A DNA stretch of 64,000 nt from CAJXZP01 sp963974475. GTDB lineage: Bacteria; Bacteroidota; Bacteroidia; Flavobacteriales_G; Salibacteraceae. Position numbers and translations under genes: made by a program. The notes beneath the pieces were generated by a model. The model had not been told where the DNA came from and ran no database searches. It worked only from the letters and a program-made list of their open reading frames with translations. Positions 55,642 through 64,000 of the stretch are shown here, in pieces. The stretch is taken from positions 1 through 64,000 of the forward strand of contig CAXBCR010000020.1 of assembly GCA_963974475.1 (NCBI GenBank), written 5' to 3'. Numbering within the stretch: the stretch's first letter is position 1; the number at the start of each line of letters is the position of its first letter.

Positions 55642-55954
55642 CCCTAAATATACCAGTTTAAAGGAGTTTTACCCCTACTATTTGACGGAGCATTTGCACC
55701 CCGTCTGTAGGGTGCTCCATTTTACGGGAACGTCTTTACTTTTTGTGCTGCTGGGTGTAGCCTTTTATTTAGGTAATTATGCCTTGTTGTGGTTATTGCC
55801 GGTAATTGGCTATTCTTTTGCGTGGGTGGGTCACTTCTTTTTTGAGAAGAATAAACCAGCCACATTTCAATATCCCTTTTACTCATTGGCTTCCGATTTT
55901 ATAATGTTTTGGGATTTATTGATTGGGAAGGAAAAGTTTAATGTTAAGCTTTAA
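55631..55954 (+). CDS. DUF962/Mpo1-like membrane protein
   Basis: The 107-residue protein has two hydrophobic helices (about 34-50 and 53-73). Conserved YYLTEHLHPVCRVLHFTGT at the start carries the histidines of the family, whose yeast member Mpo1 is a fatty-acid alpha-dioxygenase. It overlaps the acyl-CoA ligase by 11 bases, fitting a shared lipid role. That activity here is inference. Confidence 0.85.
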   Translation: MGNNPKYTSLKEFYPYYLTEHLHPVCRVLHFTGTSLLFVLLGVAFYLGNYALLWLLPVIGYSFAWVGHFFFEKNKPATFQYPFYSLASDFIMFWDLLIGKEKFNVKL

Positions 55955-56055
55955 ATTGGCATAACAAACCTACTTAACTGGCATGTTCAGTTAGTGAAAA
56001 TTCTCCATCAATGTATGGATATAGAAAATAGGCTCTAGCATCAATAAAATAAAAA

Positions 56056-56646
56056 ATGATATACGAATTTGAGGGATACATTCCCGTAATACATGAAACA
56101 GCATTTATTCATCCGCTAGCATCCGTAATTGGAAACGTGCAAATTGGCGCCCATGTTTTTGTGGGTTCAGGAGCGGCTATTCGAGGCGATATCGGCAAGA
56201 TAATTATTGAAGATGGTTGCAATGTGCAAGAGAATTGCATCATTCATATGTTTCCAGGAAAAACGGTGGTGCTTAAAGAAATGGCGCATATTGGTCATGG
56301 TGCGATTGTGCATGGGGCTAATGTGGGTAAAAACACACTTATTGGTATGAATGCCGTTTTGATGGATGATGCCCAAATAGGAGATGAATGTGTGATTGGC
56401 GCCTTGTGTTTTGTGCCAGCAGGAAAAGAAATTCCAGCTAGAAGTGTGGCGGTGGGTAATCCTGCCAAAATTGTAAAAGAAGTATCCGATAAAATGCTGG
56501 GCTGGAAAACGGATGGTACGTTGCTTTACCAAAAACTGGCTGCAAGTAGTCGAGAAAACCTTAAGGAAGTGGAGCCATTAAGAGAAATTCCTAAAAGTAG
56601 ATCTGATCAGGAAAATCTGTTTAAACCATGGAACGAGACCAAGTAA
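56056..56646 (+). CDS. paaY: PaaY-like left-handed beta-helix protein (gamma-carbonic-anhydrase fold)
   Basis: The 196-residue protein matches the length and layout of E. coli PaaY: hexapeptide repeats (SVIGNVQIGAHVFVGSGAAIRGD) and the three zinc-ligand histidines of gamma-class enzymes in NCIIHMF and HIGHGAIVHGA. The C-terminal helix has VEPLREIP. PaaY is a thioesterase in phenylacetate breakdown, but no other paa gene is here. A carbonic anhydrase role is possible given the bestrophin gene 7 bases downstream. Confidence 0.87.
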   Translation: MIYEFEGYIPVIHETAFIHPLASVIGNVQIGAHVFVGSGAAIRGDIGKIIIEDGCNVQENCIIHMFPGKTVVLKEMAHIGHGAIVHGANVGKNTLIGMNAVLMDDAQIGDECVIGALCFVPAGKEIPARSVAVGNPAKIVKEVSDKMLGWKTDGTLLYQKLAASSRENLKEVEPLREIPKSRSDQENLFKPWNETK

Positions 56647-56653
56647 TACGCTT

Positions 56654-57568
56654 ATGTTATTAGATAATAAAATACCCATTCGATATTCCTTGGGTAAAAT
56701 AAAAATGGAGCTATTTATTGTTACTGTTTACGCTATCGGGATTGTGATTTTGCATGATGTGGTAGAATTGCAACACATGTCTATTCCTATTGCAATCCCT
56801 ACTTTTCTGGGTTCAGCAATTTCATTGATTTTGGGTTTTAGAATTGCTCAATCGTATGATAGATGGTGGGAAGCGCGTAAAATTTGGGGAGAGATTGTAA
56901 ATGATTCTCGTACGCTTGTACGTCAGGTCATAACTTTTGTAAAGTCGGATACGGATAGCAATGGAACATCGAAAATGCATGAAGATTTCGCGAATACTCA
57001 AATTGCGTTTGCATTTTCGCTAGGGAAATCTTTACGAGGATTAAACGCCTTAGAAAAGGCAGAAAAGAGTTTGAGCAAGGAAGATATTAGGGCTATTTCG
57101 AAGGAAACTAATATTCCTAATGCCATTCTTAAACTTCACGCCAAGCGACTTAAAGAATCGGTTAATAATGGCTGGGTTTCTGGATTTGAAACCATTCAAA
57201 TAGATAATACTATTTCTAGGCTTACTGATGCAATGGGAAAAGCAGAACGTATTAAAAGCACTATTTTTCCGGTGACTTACACCATTTTGGTGGAATTTTT
57301 ACTGTACTTATTTTTACTCTTGTTGCCCTTGGGAATGACAGATTATATGGGATATATGGTAGCACCACTTCTAATTGTGATTAGTATCCCATTCTTTTTA
57401 TTAGAGAAAACGGCTATCAATTTGCAAAACCCATTTAACGGGAATAAAACGGATACTCCGGTGACCACTATTGCAAAAACGATTGAAATGAACTTAAATC
57501 AAATGATAGGAAAAGAGTTTGAATTGGATTTAAATAATCCGGAAAATGGACCGTTTTTTATCATGTAA
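56654..57568 (+). CDS. Bestrophin-family ion channel (YneE-like)
   Basis: The 304-residue membrane protein has four hydrophobic segments in two pairs. The signature RIAQSYDRWWEARKIWGEIVNDSR lies at about 59-82. Bacterial bestrophins form pentameric channels; animal and algal ones conduct chloride and bicarbonate, while some bacterial ones prefer cations. It is 7 bases after the PaaY-like gene and 11 before a methyltransferase. Confidence 0.9.
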   Translation: MLLDNKIPIRYSLGKIKMELFIVTVYAIGIVILHDVVELQHMSIPIAIPTFLGSAISLILGFRIAQSYDRWWEARKIWGEIVNDSRTLVRQVITFVKSDTDSNGTSKMHEDFANTQIAFAFSLGKSLRGLNALEKAEKSLSKEDIRAISKETNIPNAILKLHAKRLKESVNNGWVSGFETIQIDNTISRLTDAMGKAERIKSTIFPVTYTILVEFLLYLFLLLLPLGMTDYMGYMVAPLLIVISIPFFLLEKTAINLQNPFNGNKTDTPVTTIAKTIEMNLNQMIGKEFELDLNNPENGPFFIM

Positions 57569-57579
57569 AAAACAAGCGT

Positions 57580-58194
57580 ATGAGTGAGTTTGATGACAAA
57601 GCGGCTACATGGAATGAAAATCCAGAACGCGCTGAACGTGCGGCTATTTTTGCGAAAATAATTCGAAATCAAATTGATTTGTCTCAAGTGGAAATGGCAA
57701 TGGAATATGGCTCTGGCACAGGGTTGTTAAGCTTTGCCTTGGCCAAAGATTTAGAGGATATTACGCTGATGGATGAATCCGGAGCGATGATTAAGGAAGT
57801 GGATGATAAATGTGAAAATTTGGATATCGTGCATTTTCATCCCATCCAATACGACTTGATGAAGGATGGCTTACCGGAACATAAATTTGATTTAATATAC
57901 ACCGCCATGACCTTGCACCACGTGGATGATACCAATGGAATTTTGAATAAGTTTCAGGAGGTATTGAATCCCGGTGGACATATCGTTTTGATTGATTTGG
58001 TAGCCGAAGACGGCTCTTTTCATAATTTCGAATTTGATGGACATTTAGGTTTTGCTAAAGAAGATTTGGAACGTAAAATCCAGATCAATGGGTTCGCATT
58101 GGTAAGCTATCAAATTGCCTATACCGTGACCGCAGAACGGGGTGGCGAAATGCGCGATTATCCGCTGTTTTTGTTAGTTGCCAAAAAGAATTGA
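57580..58194 (+). CDS. Class I SAM-dependent methyltransferase
   Basis: The 204-residue protein has SAM motif I as MEYGSGTGLLSFALA at about 47-61, the acidic LMDESGAMI following it, DLIYTAMTLHHVDD and LNPGGHIVLIDL. The substrate cannot be read. It is last in the PaaY-bestrophin-methyltransferase run; the accessory region begins after it. Confidence 0.9.
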   Translation: MSEFDDKAATWNENPERAERAAIFAKIIRNQIDLSQVEMAMEYGSGTGLLSFALAKDLEDITLMDESGAMIKEVDDKCENLDIVHFHPIQYDLMKDGLPEHKFDLIYTAMTLHHVDDTNGILNKFQEVLNPGGHIVLIDLVAEDGSFHNFEFDGHLGFAKEDLERKIQINGFALVSYQIAYTVTAERGGEMRDYPLFLLVAKKN

Positions 58195-58522
58195 TTTGCC
58201 TATTTTCTGGTTGAATAGGAGGATTGCATTGAAAAACTTTGGCAAAGTTGCTTTTGCAATCTTATCCAAAGAACCTACTCAAAAACACCATTATCAAATT
58301 TTATTCGAGGTTTAGCTTTAATTTAATGAATTGAATTTAGGAATAAAACAATACTTTTATTATTTGACCAAATATTTAATGATTTTGACTAAATAGTTTA
58401 ATAAAATGGTATATTTTGCTATTGTTGATTTGTAATCAGTGAGTTACATTTGAGTCGAAATTAAGGTTCACAATTGCAATCCTCTTTTCAACTTTTTTAT
58501 TAATTAACTTAATTTATTTAAA
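58195..58522 (+). other. 328-base non-coding stretch before the phase-variable gene
   Basis: No credible frame lies here. A TTTG (58384-58387) and TATATTTTG (58410-58418) pair resembles a Bacteroidota promoter but with a spacer about 4 bases too long. I see no terminator for the methyltransferase gene. Confidence 0.5.
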
Positions 58523-59666
<1,144 letters not shown>

Positions 59667-59701
59667 AACCCCAAATTATTATTTTAGATAAAATATAGAT
59701 T

Positions 59702-60250
59702 ATGAGTTTTTTAACCAAAAAATTACATTTTATAATAATTATCCTTTGCATTTCTAACCAAATTATGGCACAAGGAGGTAGTAGTTGGAATGAGCATAAT
59801 CGAGGTGGCTTTACCTTCCAATTACCATTAGAACCTCTTATTATTGATACATTAGAAACGGTATTGTTTGGTTGTGAGGTGGATACATTGTTATCATTAC
59901 AAGTTCATTTGTTTAAGGATGCCAGATTTAATCCTGATGAACCAGTTTTTTTAGAGGCGCTGAATAAAGAGGAGAATGATACTTTGAGAGCTATTGCCAG
60001 TATTTTTCTTTTAGCAACGAATAGTGAGTTGACCGAGTTGGTGCAAATAACTACAAATGAAGTAAAGGGTATAAGTTTAGGTATTAAGTATTTGACATTA
60101 GCTTCTAATGAGCCGTATTTTACATTTGTTAGGTATTATCTATATGAAGGTCGTTTTATGTCTTTTACCGTTACCAGTGCAGAAAGCGATTTAGAGCGTG
60201 GTGTGGAGTTTAAGAATGTTTTTTTTAATTCAATAAATATAATACAATGA
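59702..60250 (+). CDS. Hypothetical secreted protein
   Basis: The 182-residue protein has a signal peptide (LHFIIIILCISNQIMAQ, to about residue 24). The rest is a mixed alpha/beta domain with no motif I recognise (FVRYYLYEGRFMSFTVTSAESD near the end). Its stop overlaps the next start as ATGA, so it is translationally coupled to the lipoprotein and through it to the protease. Confidence 0.7.
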   Translation: MSFLTKKLHFIIIILCISNQIMAQGGSSWNEHNRGGFTFQLPLEPLIIDTLETVLFGCEVDTLLSLQVHLFKDARFNPDEPVFLEALNKEENDTLRAIASIFLLATNSELTELVQITTNEVKGISLGIKYLTLASNEPYFTFVRYYLYEGRFMSFTVTSAESDLERGVEFKNVFFNSINIIQ

Positions 60251-60831
60251 AAAGAATAATGTCAATATGTGTGCTATTTACATTTGTTTTGTTATATAGC
60301 TGTGAACGTTGCAGAAATACCGCATACTGTGAATTGGCTCTAGTAGGTAGAAATTATTTTGATATGTACAAAGAAGGGGCGTATTGGATTTATTATAACC
60401 AAGACTCTAGTAAAGTAGATAGTGTGTACATAATAAATTTTGAAAATAGATATCATAAGAATACTAAAGAGCCATGTATTGAATGGAATGATATTACTTT
60501 TAATTTAGAAAATGAGTACCTCAACCATGGCAATGTGAAAGTATCTATTGGGAATTTAGGTAATTGTGAAATTGGTAGTGCACATTTTCTTTTTAGTGAA
60601 GGTGGAGGAATAGTTTATAAATTCAGAAAGGGTGATACAGCATTAACCTGTCCCAATGTAGAATGCAATGTTATGCAACCTTTTCAACTACGTGGTGATC
60701 CTAAATATACCTTTTATGAGGTTACTGTTTACGATAGTATGTATTGGTTTGCACCTGAATTCGGTTTAATTCAGTACGTGTCGTATAATAAATTAGACAC
60801 GTTTTATTTAAATAAATTTGTTTCAAAATGA
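60247..60831 (+). CDS. Hypothetical Cys-rich lipoprotein
   Basis: The 194-residue lipoprotein has lipobox LLYSC (Cys19) and CERCRNTAYCE immediately after. Further Cys occur in pairs (NLGNCEIG, LTCPNVECN). The mature domain is beta-rich with many aromatic residues. Both ends overlap neighbours by 4 bases (ATGA). Function unknown; its coupling suggests it works with the protease. Confidence 0.7.
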   Translation: MKRIMSICVLFTFVLLYSCERCRNTAYCELALVGRNYFDMYKEGAYWIYYNQDSSKVDSVYIINFENRYHKNTKEPCIEWNDITFNLENEYLNHGNVKVSIGNLGNCEIGSAHFLFSEGGGIVYKFRKGDTALTCPNVECNVMQPFQLRGDPKYTFYEVTVYDSMYWFAPEFGLIQYVSYNKLDTFYLNKFVSK

Positions 60832-62444
60832 AGGGAATCCTACTGATTATTCTTGTTGGACTAGGTTCAATAAGTGGTGTTGCACAAAAATTTGGTCTTG
60901 CAGGTGATTGTGAAGTAAATGTATATGACCCTAATTATGTAAATTATGGAAGAGAGGGAATAATAAGTGCAACCGTAAAACTTACTATTGAAGGGGCATG
61001 TTCTGGAACCTTAATTAACAGAAATACTGCTGATAATAATTTGGGTTACTATGTTTTAACTGCTAGACACTGTATTGAAAACATAGATTTTGAAAAGATG
61101 CATACAGTCCATTTTAATTACCAGAGCCCAGATGGGTTTAATGCTTCAACCGCCTCAAGAAATAGAGGGGGTATTAAGGAACAAAGTGACGATGTTGTTG
61201 GCGATGGATATGAATATAATCATAAAACAAAGCTTCGTTTAGTAGCTGATTATTTATGGGGTGATATGGCATTAATAGAAATATTAACTCCTGTACCGGT
61301 ACATTTCAATGTCACTTTTGCTGGGTGGAACCCTAGTAGGTTTTATATGGGTACATCAGTTGGTTTTGGGACAGATGCTCAAAATTTCCCATCAAAATAT
61401 GCTGCGATCCATCACCCTAGAGGTGATATAAAGAAAATAAGTGGAGTTAATCATATTTTGTGGCTCGAATCTCCTATTGCTACAGGTTGTTATACGGTAA
61501 CAACTGTCGTTGATGTGCTGTTTGGTTGGATTTGGGGTAATTCCACTTCAACGTCAGTAATTTGTAACTATGTTGATAACCCTTGGTTGAATGTTCCTCT
61601 TTTTAATTATGGAATCTTGGAGCCAGGCTCGTCTGGTTCAGGGCTATTTAATATAAATAATGATAATATTGGAGTCTTATCTGGGGGCCTTAGTAATTGC
61701 GAATTACCAGTATTGGAATTTTATGGAAAATTGCATGCAAATTATTCTAAAAATAAGATTAAGAATACTCTTAACCCATCGAACGAATTATGGGTTGATA
61801 TTATTGGATTGGATGAAAGGAAAATTACTTGTTATGATAATTTAATTCTACCTGGTGCTACTGGTGTATCAGGTGAATATTTCCCTGCAAATCATTATCA
61901 AAGTGAGAATAAAATTATTATTAATTCAAAAGATAAAATTGTTACTGATCAAGGAATTCGTATTTATTCAGGTGCTAATTATGAGTTTATAGCACGAAAT
62001 CAAGTAATCCTTGGTTTAGGTTTTGATGTTGAAAGTGGGGCGGAATTTGTTGCTAAGACTGGGTCTTGTAATGAAAATAAATTGGGTTTAACATCCTCTG
62101 AACAAAAGATGATATCGAAACTTCATCAAATTGAATTGCCCGAATCAATAAATTTCAAGTTGGATAATTTTTTTGAGAAGAAAACTGATTTAATTAGTAA
62201 TGTACTCCAAGTGTATCCTAATCCAAATAGAGGTTCATTTAATGTATTGATGAAGTTTCTGGATAATTCAACAGAGAGATTTACAATGGAGATTGTAGAT
62301 TATCAGGGCAGGTCTGTTTTTAATGGTTATTTATTTGGGAATTTGCCAAAAAATATTGATGCAAGGGGTTTAATTTCAGGACTATATATTGTAAAGGTTA
62401 ATTCAAAAGATAGCGTTTACAGTGTTAAAATTATTGTTGAATAA
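60828..62444 (+). CDS. Secreted trypsin-like serine protease with type IX sorting domain
   Basis: The 538-residue protein has a signal peptide ending GVAQ (about 20). A chymotrypsin-fold domain resembling lysyl endopeptidases follows, with a likely triad of H81 (LTARHC), D146 (WGDMALIE) and S269 (PGSSGSGLF). Then comes a beta-rich region (about 340-410) with a signature like the type IX cargo linker. The C-terminal 80 residues form a type A sorting domain (VYPNPNRGSFNV, VDYQGRSVF, ISGLYIVKV). It is probably exported by the type IX system. Substrate specificity is not readable by eye. Confidence 0.88.
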   Translation: MKGILLIILVGLGSISGVAQKFGLAGDCEVNVYDPNYVNYGREGIISATVKLTIEGACSGTLINRNTADNNLGYYVLTARHCIENIDFEKMHTVHFNYQSPDGFNASTASRNRGGIKEQSDDVVGDGYEYNHKTKLRLVADYLWGDMALIEILTPVPVHFNVTFAGWNPSRFYMGTSVGFGTDAQNFPSKYAAIHHPRGDIKKISGVNHILWLESPIATGCYTVTTVVDVLFGWIWGNSTSTSVICNYVDNPWLNVPLFNYGILEPGSSGSGLFNINNDNIGVLSGGLSNCELPVLEFYGKLHANYSKNKIKNTLNPSNELWVDIIGLDERKITCYDNLILPGATGVSGEYFPANHYQSENKIIINSKDKIVTDQGIRIYSGANYEFIARNQVILGLGFDVESGAEFVAKTGSCNENKLGLTSSEQKMISKLHQIELPESINFKLDNFFEKKTDLISNVLQVYPNPNRGSFNVLMKFLDNSTERFTMEIVDYQGRSVFNGYLFGNLPKNIDARGLISGLYIVKVNSKDSVYSVKIIVE

Positions 62445-62457
62445 TATAAATAACCAG

Positions 62458-62523
62458 TCTGAACTAACTTTACACCTAATTGAATTACAAAAACAGGTTA
62501 ATACGTTGAGTTATGAAAAATAA
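62458..62523 (+). pseudogene. 3' remnant of a fibre-like gene
   Basis: Bases 62461-62502 match 59610-59651, the end of the fibre gene, at 40 of 42 positions. In the same frame it reads SELTLHLIELQKQVNTLSYEK and stops at TAA 62521-62523. No longer fibre frame precedes it: the protease ends 13 bases upstream. The remnant's end overlaps the lipoprotein start at 62513 by 11 bases. Confidence 0.75.
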
Positions 62524-63364
62524 GGGATCCAATATTTTATTTAATTTATTAGGAATAACTGTGGTTTCTTTTTTTGTCTTTATTGCATCTTGCAAAAAAG
62601 AACAACGGCCTGTTTGTTCTGATAAAACTAATCCTGAATGTCCAAATTATGACCCGTGCTATGAAAAGAAATTACCCAGTGCCAGCTTTAAAATGTTGGA
62701 TGGATTTAGTGTTTACGATACATTTTGGGTAGATAGTGTGTTTCGAGGTGCGTATGTTTATTTAACGTCTGAATTGGATGGTCAAAAATATCAACATACA
62801 TGGTACGTGGGTTCTGAAGTTTTTCATACTCAAAACCCTCCCAGTAGGAGATATGATGGTGTACCGAGGCCAGCCACGATTACTATTAGGCACGTAATTC
62901 GTTATGAACCGGATACTATTTGTTTTCCAAATGATGACGGGTATGATTCCGTAGCCCAGTCTTTTTATCTGATAAAACGATGGGATGAGCTTGGAACCTA
63001 TGGCAGTTTTAGAGGGGTAATAGATAATGAGATTGATAGTTTTGATAAGGGTTTTTATATTTGTGATTATAAAAGTGGTGAAATAGTAGATGATTTTGTG
63101 GATAATATTTGGAAGAATTTTTACTTGACGGTTAACTTTCATAATTTAGGTGACACCATTTCAAGCGCCTTACCTTTTTTAAACAAAGTGGATCCTTATG
63201 GAGTTCTTTTGGGTGTTAACTCTGGAGGCTTAATAACGGGTAATATGGAAGGAGGAATTGAAGTATTGGATAATGGTACTGTTATAATGAAATACCGTAA
63301 TTTTAGTTCAAGTGATTTTCCAGATACCGATTGGCATACTTTTAAGGGACGAAAACTACCTTAA
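62513..63364 (+). CDS. Cys-rich surface lipoprotein, copy 1
   Basis: The 283-residue lipoprotein has lipobox IASC. The mature start is KKEQRPVCSDKTNPECPNYDPC, then FKMLDGF and a beta-rich body with HTWYVGSEVFHTQNPP at about 101-116. The start of copy 2 at 63657 is clearly paralogous (NPECPNYxPC, FKMLxGF, HTWYVGxxVFHxQN). The ATG sits inside the end of the fibre-gene remnant. I do not recognise the family. Confidence 0.75.
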   Translation: MKNKGSNILFNLLGITVVSFFVFIASCKKEQRPVCSDKTNPECPNYDPCYEKKLPSASFKMLDGFSVYDTFWVDSVFRGAYVYLTSELDGQKYQHTWYVGSEVFHTQNPPSRRYDGVPRPATITIRHVIRYEPDTICFPNDDGYDSVAQSFYLIKRWDELGTYGSFRGVIDNEIDSFDKGFYICDYKSGEIVDDFVDNIWKNFYLTVNFHNLGDTISSALPFLNKVDPYGVLLGVNSGGLITGNMEGGIEVLDNGTVIMKYRNFSSSDFPDTDWHTFKGRKLP

Positions 63365-63385
63365 TATGTACTTAAAACTATTGAA

Positions 63386-63667
63386 ATGAAAAAAATAATC
63401 ATATTTTTATTGAGTTTATTGTTAATTCTCAACGTGCGCTTGTTTGCGCAAGAAAAAACAGATGCATGTAATACACCCATAAGAAAAATTAGTACGAATC
63501 CACTTAACCCGATTAACGAGGAATGGGGAATGTGGTATCCTACTGGACCTTATGCTGGTAGTTTTGTGAATACTGGTTTTGATTGGTCACCTATACAAGG
63601 TAATCAGATTTATATTCCTTACAACGGATTGCAATGGCAAGTTAATTCTTTACAAGATGAGAAATAA
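63386..63667 (+). CDS. Small secreted protein, possibly an internally deleted fibre gene
   Basis: The 93-residue protein has a signal peptide (IIIFLLSLLLILNVRLFAQ). The mature part (NPLNPINEEWGMWYPTGPYA on) looks like the N-terminal domain of a larger secreted protein. Its last 12 residues (LQWQVNSLQDEK) match the fibre-remnant end LQKQVNTLSYEK at 8 of 12. It overlaps the next lipoprotein start by 11 bases exactly as the remnant does. This suggests a deletion joining a start to a fibre C-terminus; a genuine short protein is the alternative. Confidence 0.6.
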   Translation: MKKIIIFLLSLLLILNVRLFAQEKTDACNTPIRKISTNPLNPINEEWGMWYPTGPYAGSFVNTGFDWSPIQGNQIYIPYNGLQWQVNSLQDEK

Positions 63668-64000
63668 ATATTCAAATTACATTTTGAAATTAATATCATT
63701 AATAGTGGTTTCGGGTTTTGTTTTACTTGGGGCATGTAAAAAGTGTGAAGATCCTAAAAACCCCGAATGTCCAAATTATAACCCATGTGTAGGAAAAGAG
63801 TTATCCAGTGCCCGATTTAAGATGCTGGAAGGGTTTGATTATCGCGGACAACATTATTGGGAGGATTCTATTTTTATGGGGTATCAAATTTATTTTAATT
63901 CAGAGCTGAATGAGGAACAGTTTGAGCATACATGGTATGTTGGGGCGGATGTGTTTCATTCACAAAATGCGCTGTCAATGAGATTTGATAATGTGCCTCG
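63657..64000 (+). CDS. Cys-rich surface lipoprotein, copy 2 (cut by window edge)
   Basis: ATG 63657 opens a frame running off the window (114 full codons seen). The lipobox is LLGAC, then KKCEDPKNPECPNYNPC, FKMLEGF and HTWYVGADVFHSQN, aligning with copy 1 without large gaps. The two copies clearly arose by duplication. Length beyond the edge is presumably like copy 1 (283 residues). Confidence 0.75.
   Translation, partial: MRNKYSNYILKLISLIVVSGFVLLGACKKCEDPKNPECPNYNPCVGKELSSARFKMLEGFDYRGQHYWEDSIFMGYQIYFNSELNEEQFEHTWYVGADVFHSQNALSMRFDNVP

Overview
The window is AT-rich DNA from a free-living Bacteroidota, most likely order Flavobacteriales (Crocinitomicaceae or Fluviicola-like; the family is inference). 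The evidence is a near-complete type IX secretion/gliding core (GldK, GldL, GldM, GldN, GldJ, PorU, PorV, two PorP/SprF-like proteins), secreted proteins with type IX C-terminal sorting domains, promoters of the TTTG-N18-TAnnTTTG class, a MiaB/sigma-54 activator/LptE/SecG/GroES/GroEL cluster, and tRNA genes without an encoded CCA.

Layout. 1-417: two copies of a small GIY-YIG nuclease gene (the first cut by the window edge), separated by what looks like the 3' half of an initiator tRNA-Met carrying a 16-bp perfect palindrome. 496-7009 (minus): miaB, sigma-54 activator, lptE, a tetratricopeptide-like protein, secG, groES, groEL. 7221-16797 (plus): topA, a degenerate ureohydrolase, a PorP/SprF-like protein, then gldK-gldL-gldM-gldN. 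16871-19261 (minus): UDP-xylose pathway pair. 19480-28782: kdtA, tRNA-Leu, tRNA-Gly, mutS, a SpoU methylase, an OmpA/TPR lipoprotein, a deoxynucleoside kinase and folK. 28997-40333: sppA, a kelch cargo protein, and on the minus strand porU-porV-cdd-pdhA-pdhC. 40495-44385: a second PorP/SprF-like gene, gldJ and murF. 44389-51526: acyl-CoA dehydrogenase, anmK, nhaD, exbB-exbD-tonB and folC. 51631-58194: tRNA-Val, a CAP-domain protein, nitronate monooxygenase, acyl-CoA synthetase, a DUF962 protein, PaaY-like protein, bestrophin and a methyltransferase.

The last 6 kb (58195-64000) is unlike the rest. It is an accessory surface-protein region. A fibre-like protein has its start codon and signal peptide separated from the body by a (CT)16 repeat that now puts them out of frame, which is the architecture of a phase-variable gene. 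It is followed by a tightly coupled trio ending in a type IX-exported serine protease, and then by tandem paralogous Cys-rich lipoproteins. Each lipoprotein start overlaps the tail end of what appears to be a deleted or decayed fibre gene. This looks like an array of fibre-plus-lipoprotein cassettes undergoing expansion, deletion and phase switching. It is the best candidate here for an undescribed system.

How the parts connect. GldK-N, GldJ, PorU, PorV and the PorP-like proteins form the export, motor and attachment machinery. The kelch protein and the serine protease are likely cargo. ExbB/ExbD/TonB energise outer-membrane uptake, and NhaD beside them adjusts the ion gradients that drive both motors. 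All positions were read by eye; no database search was possible.
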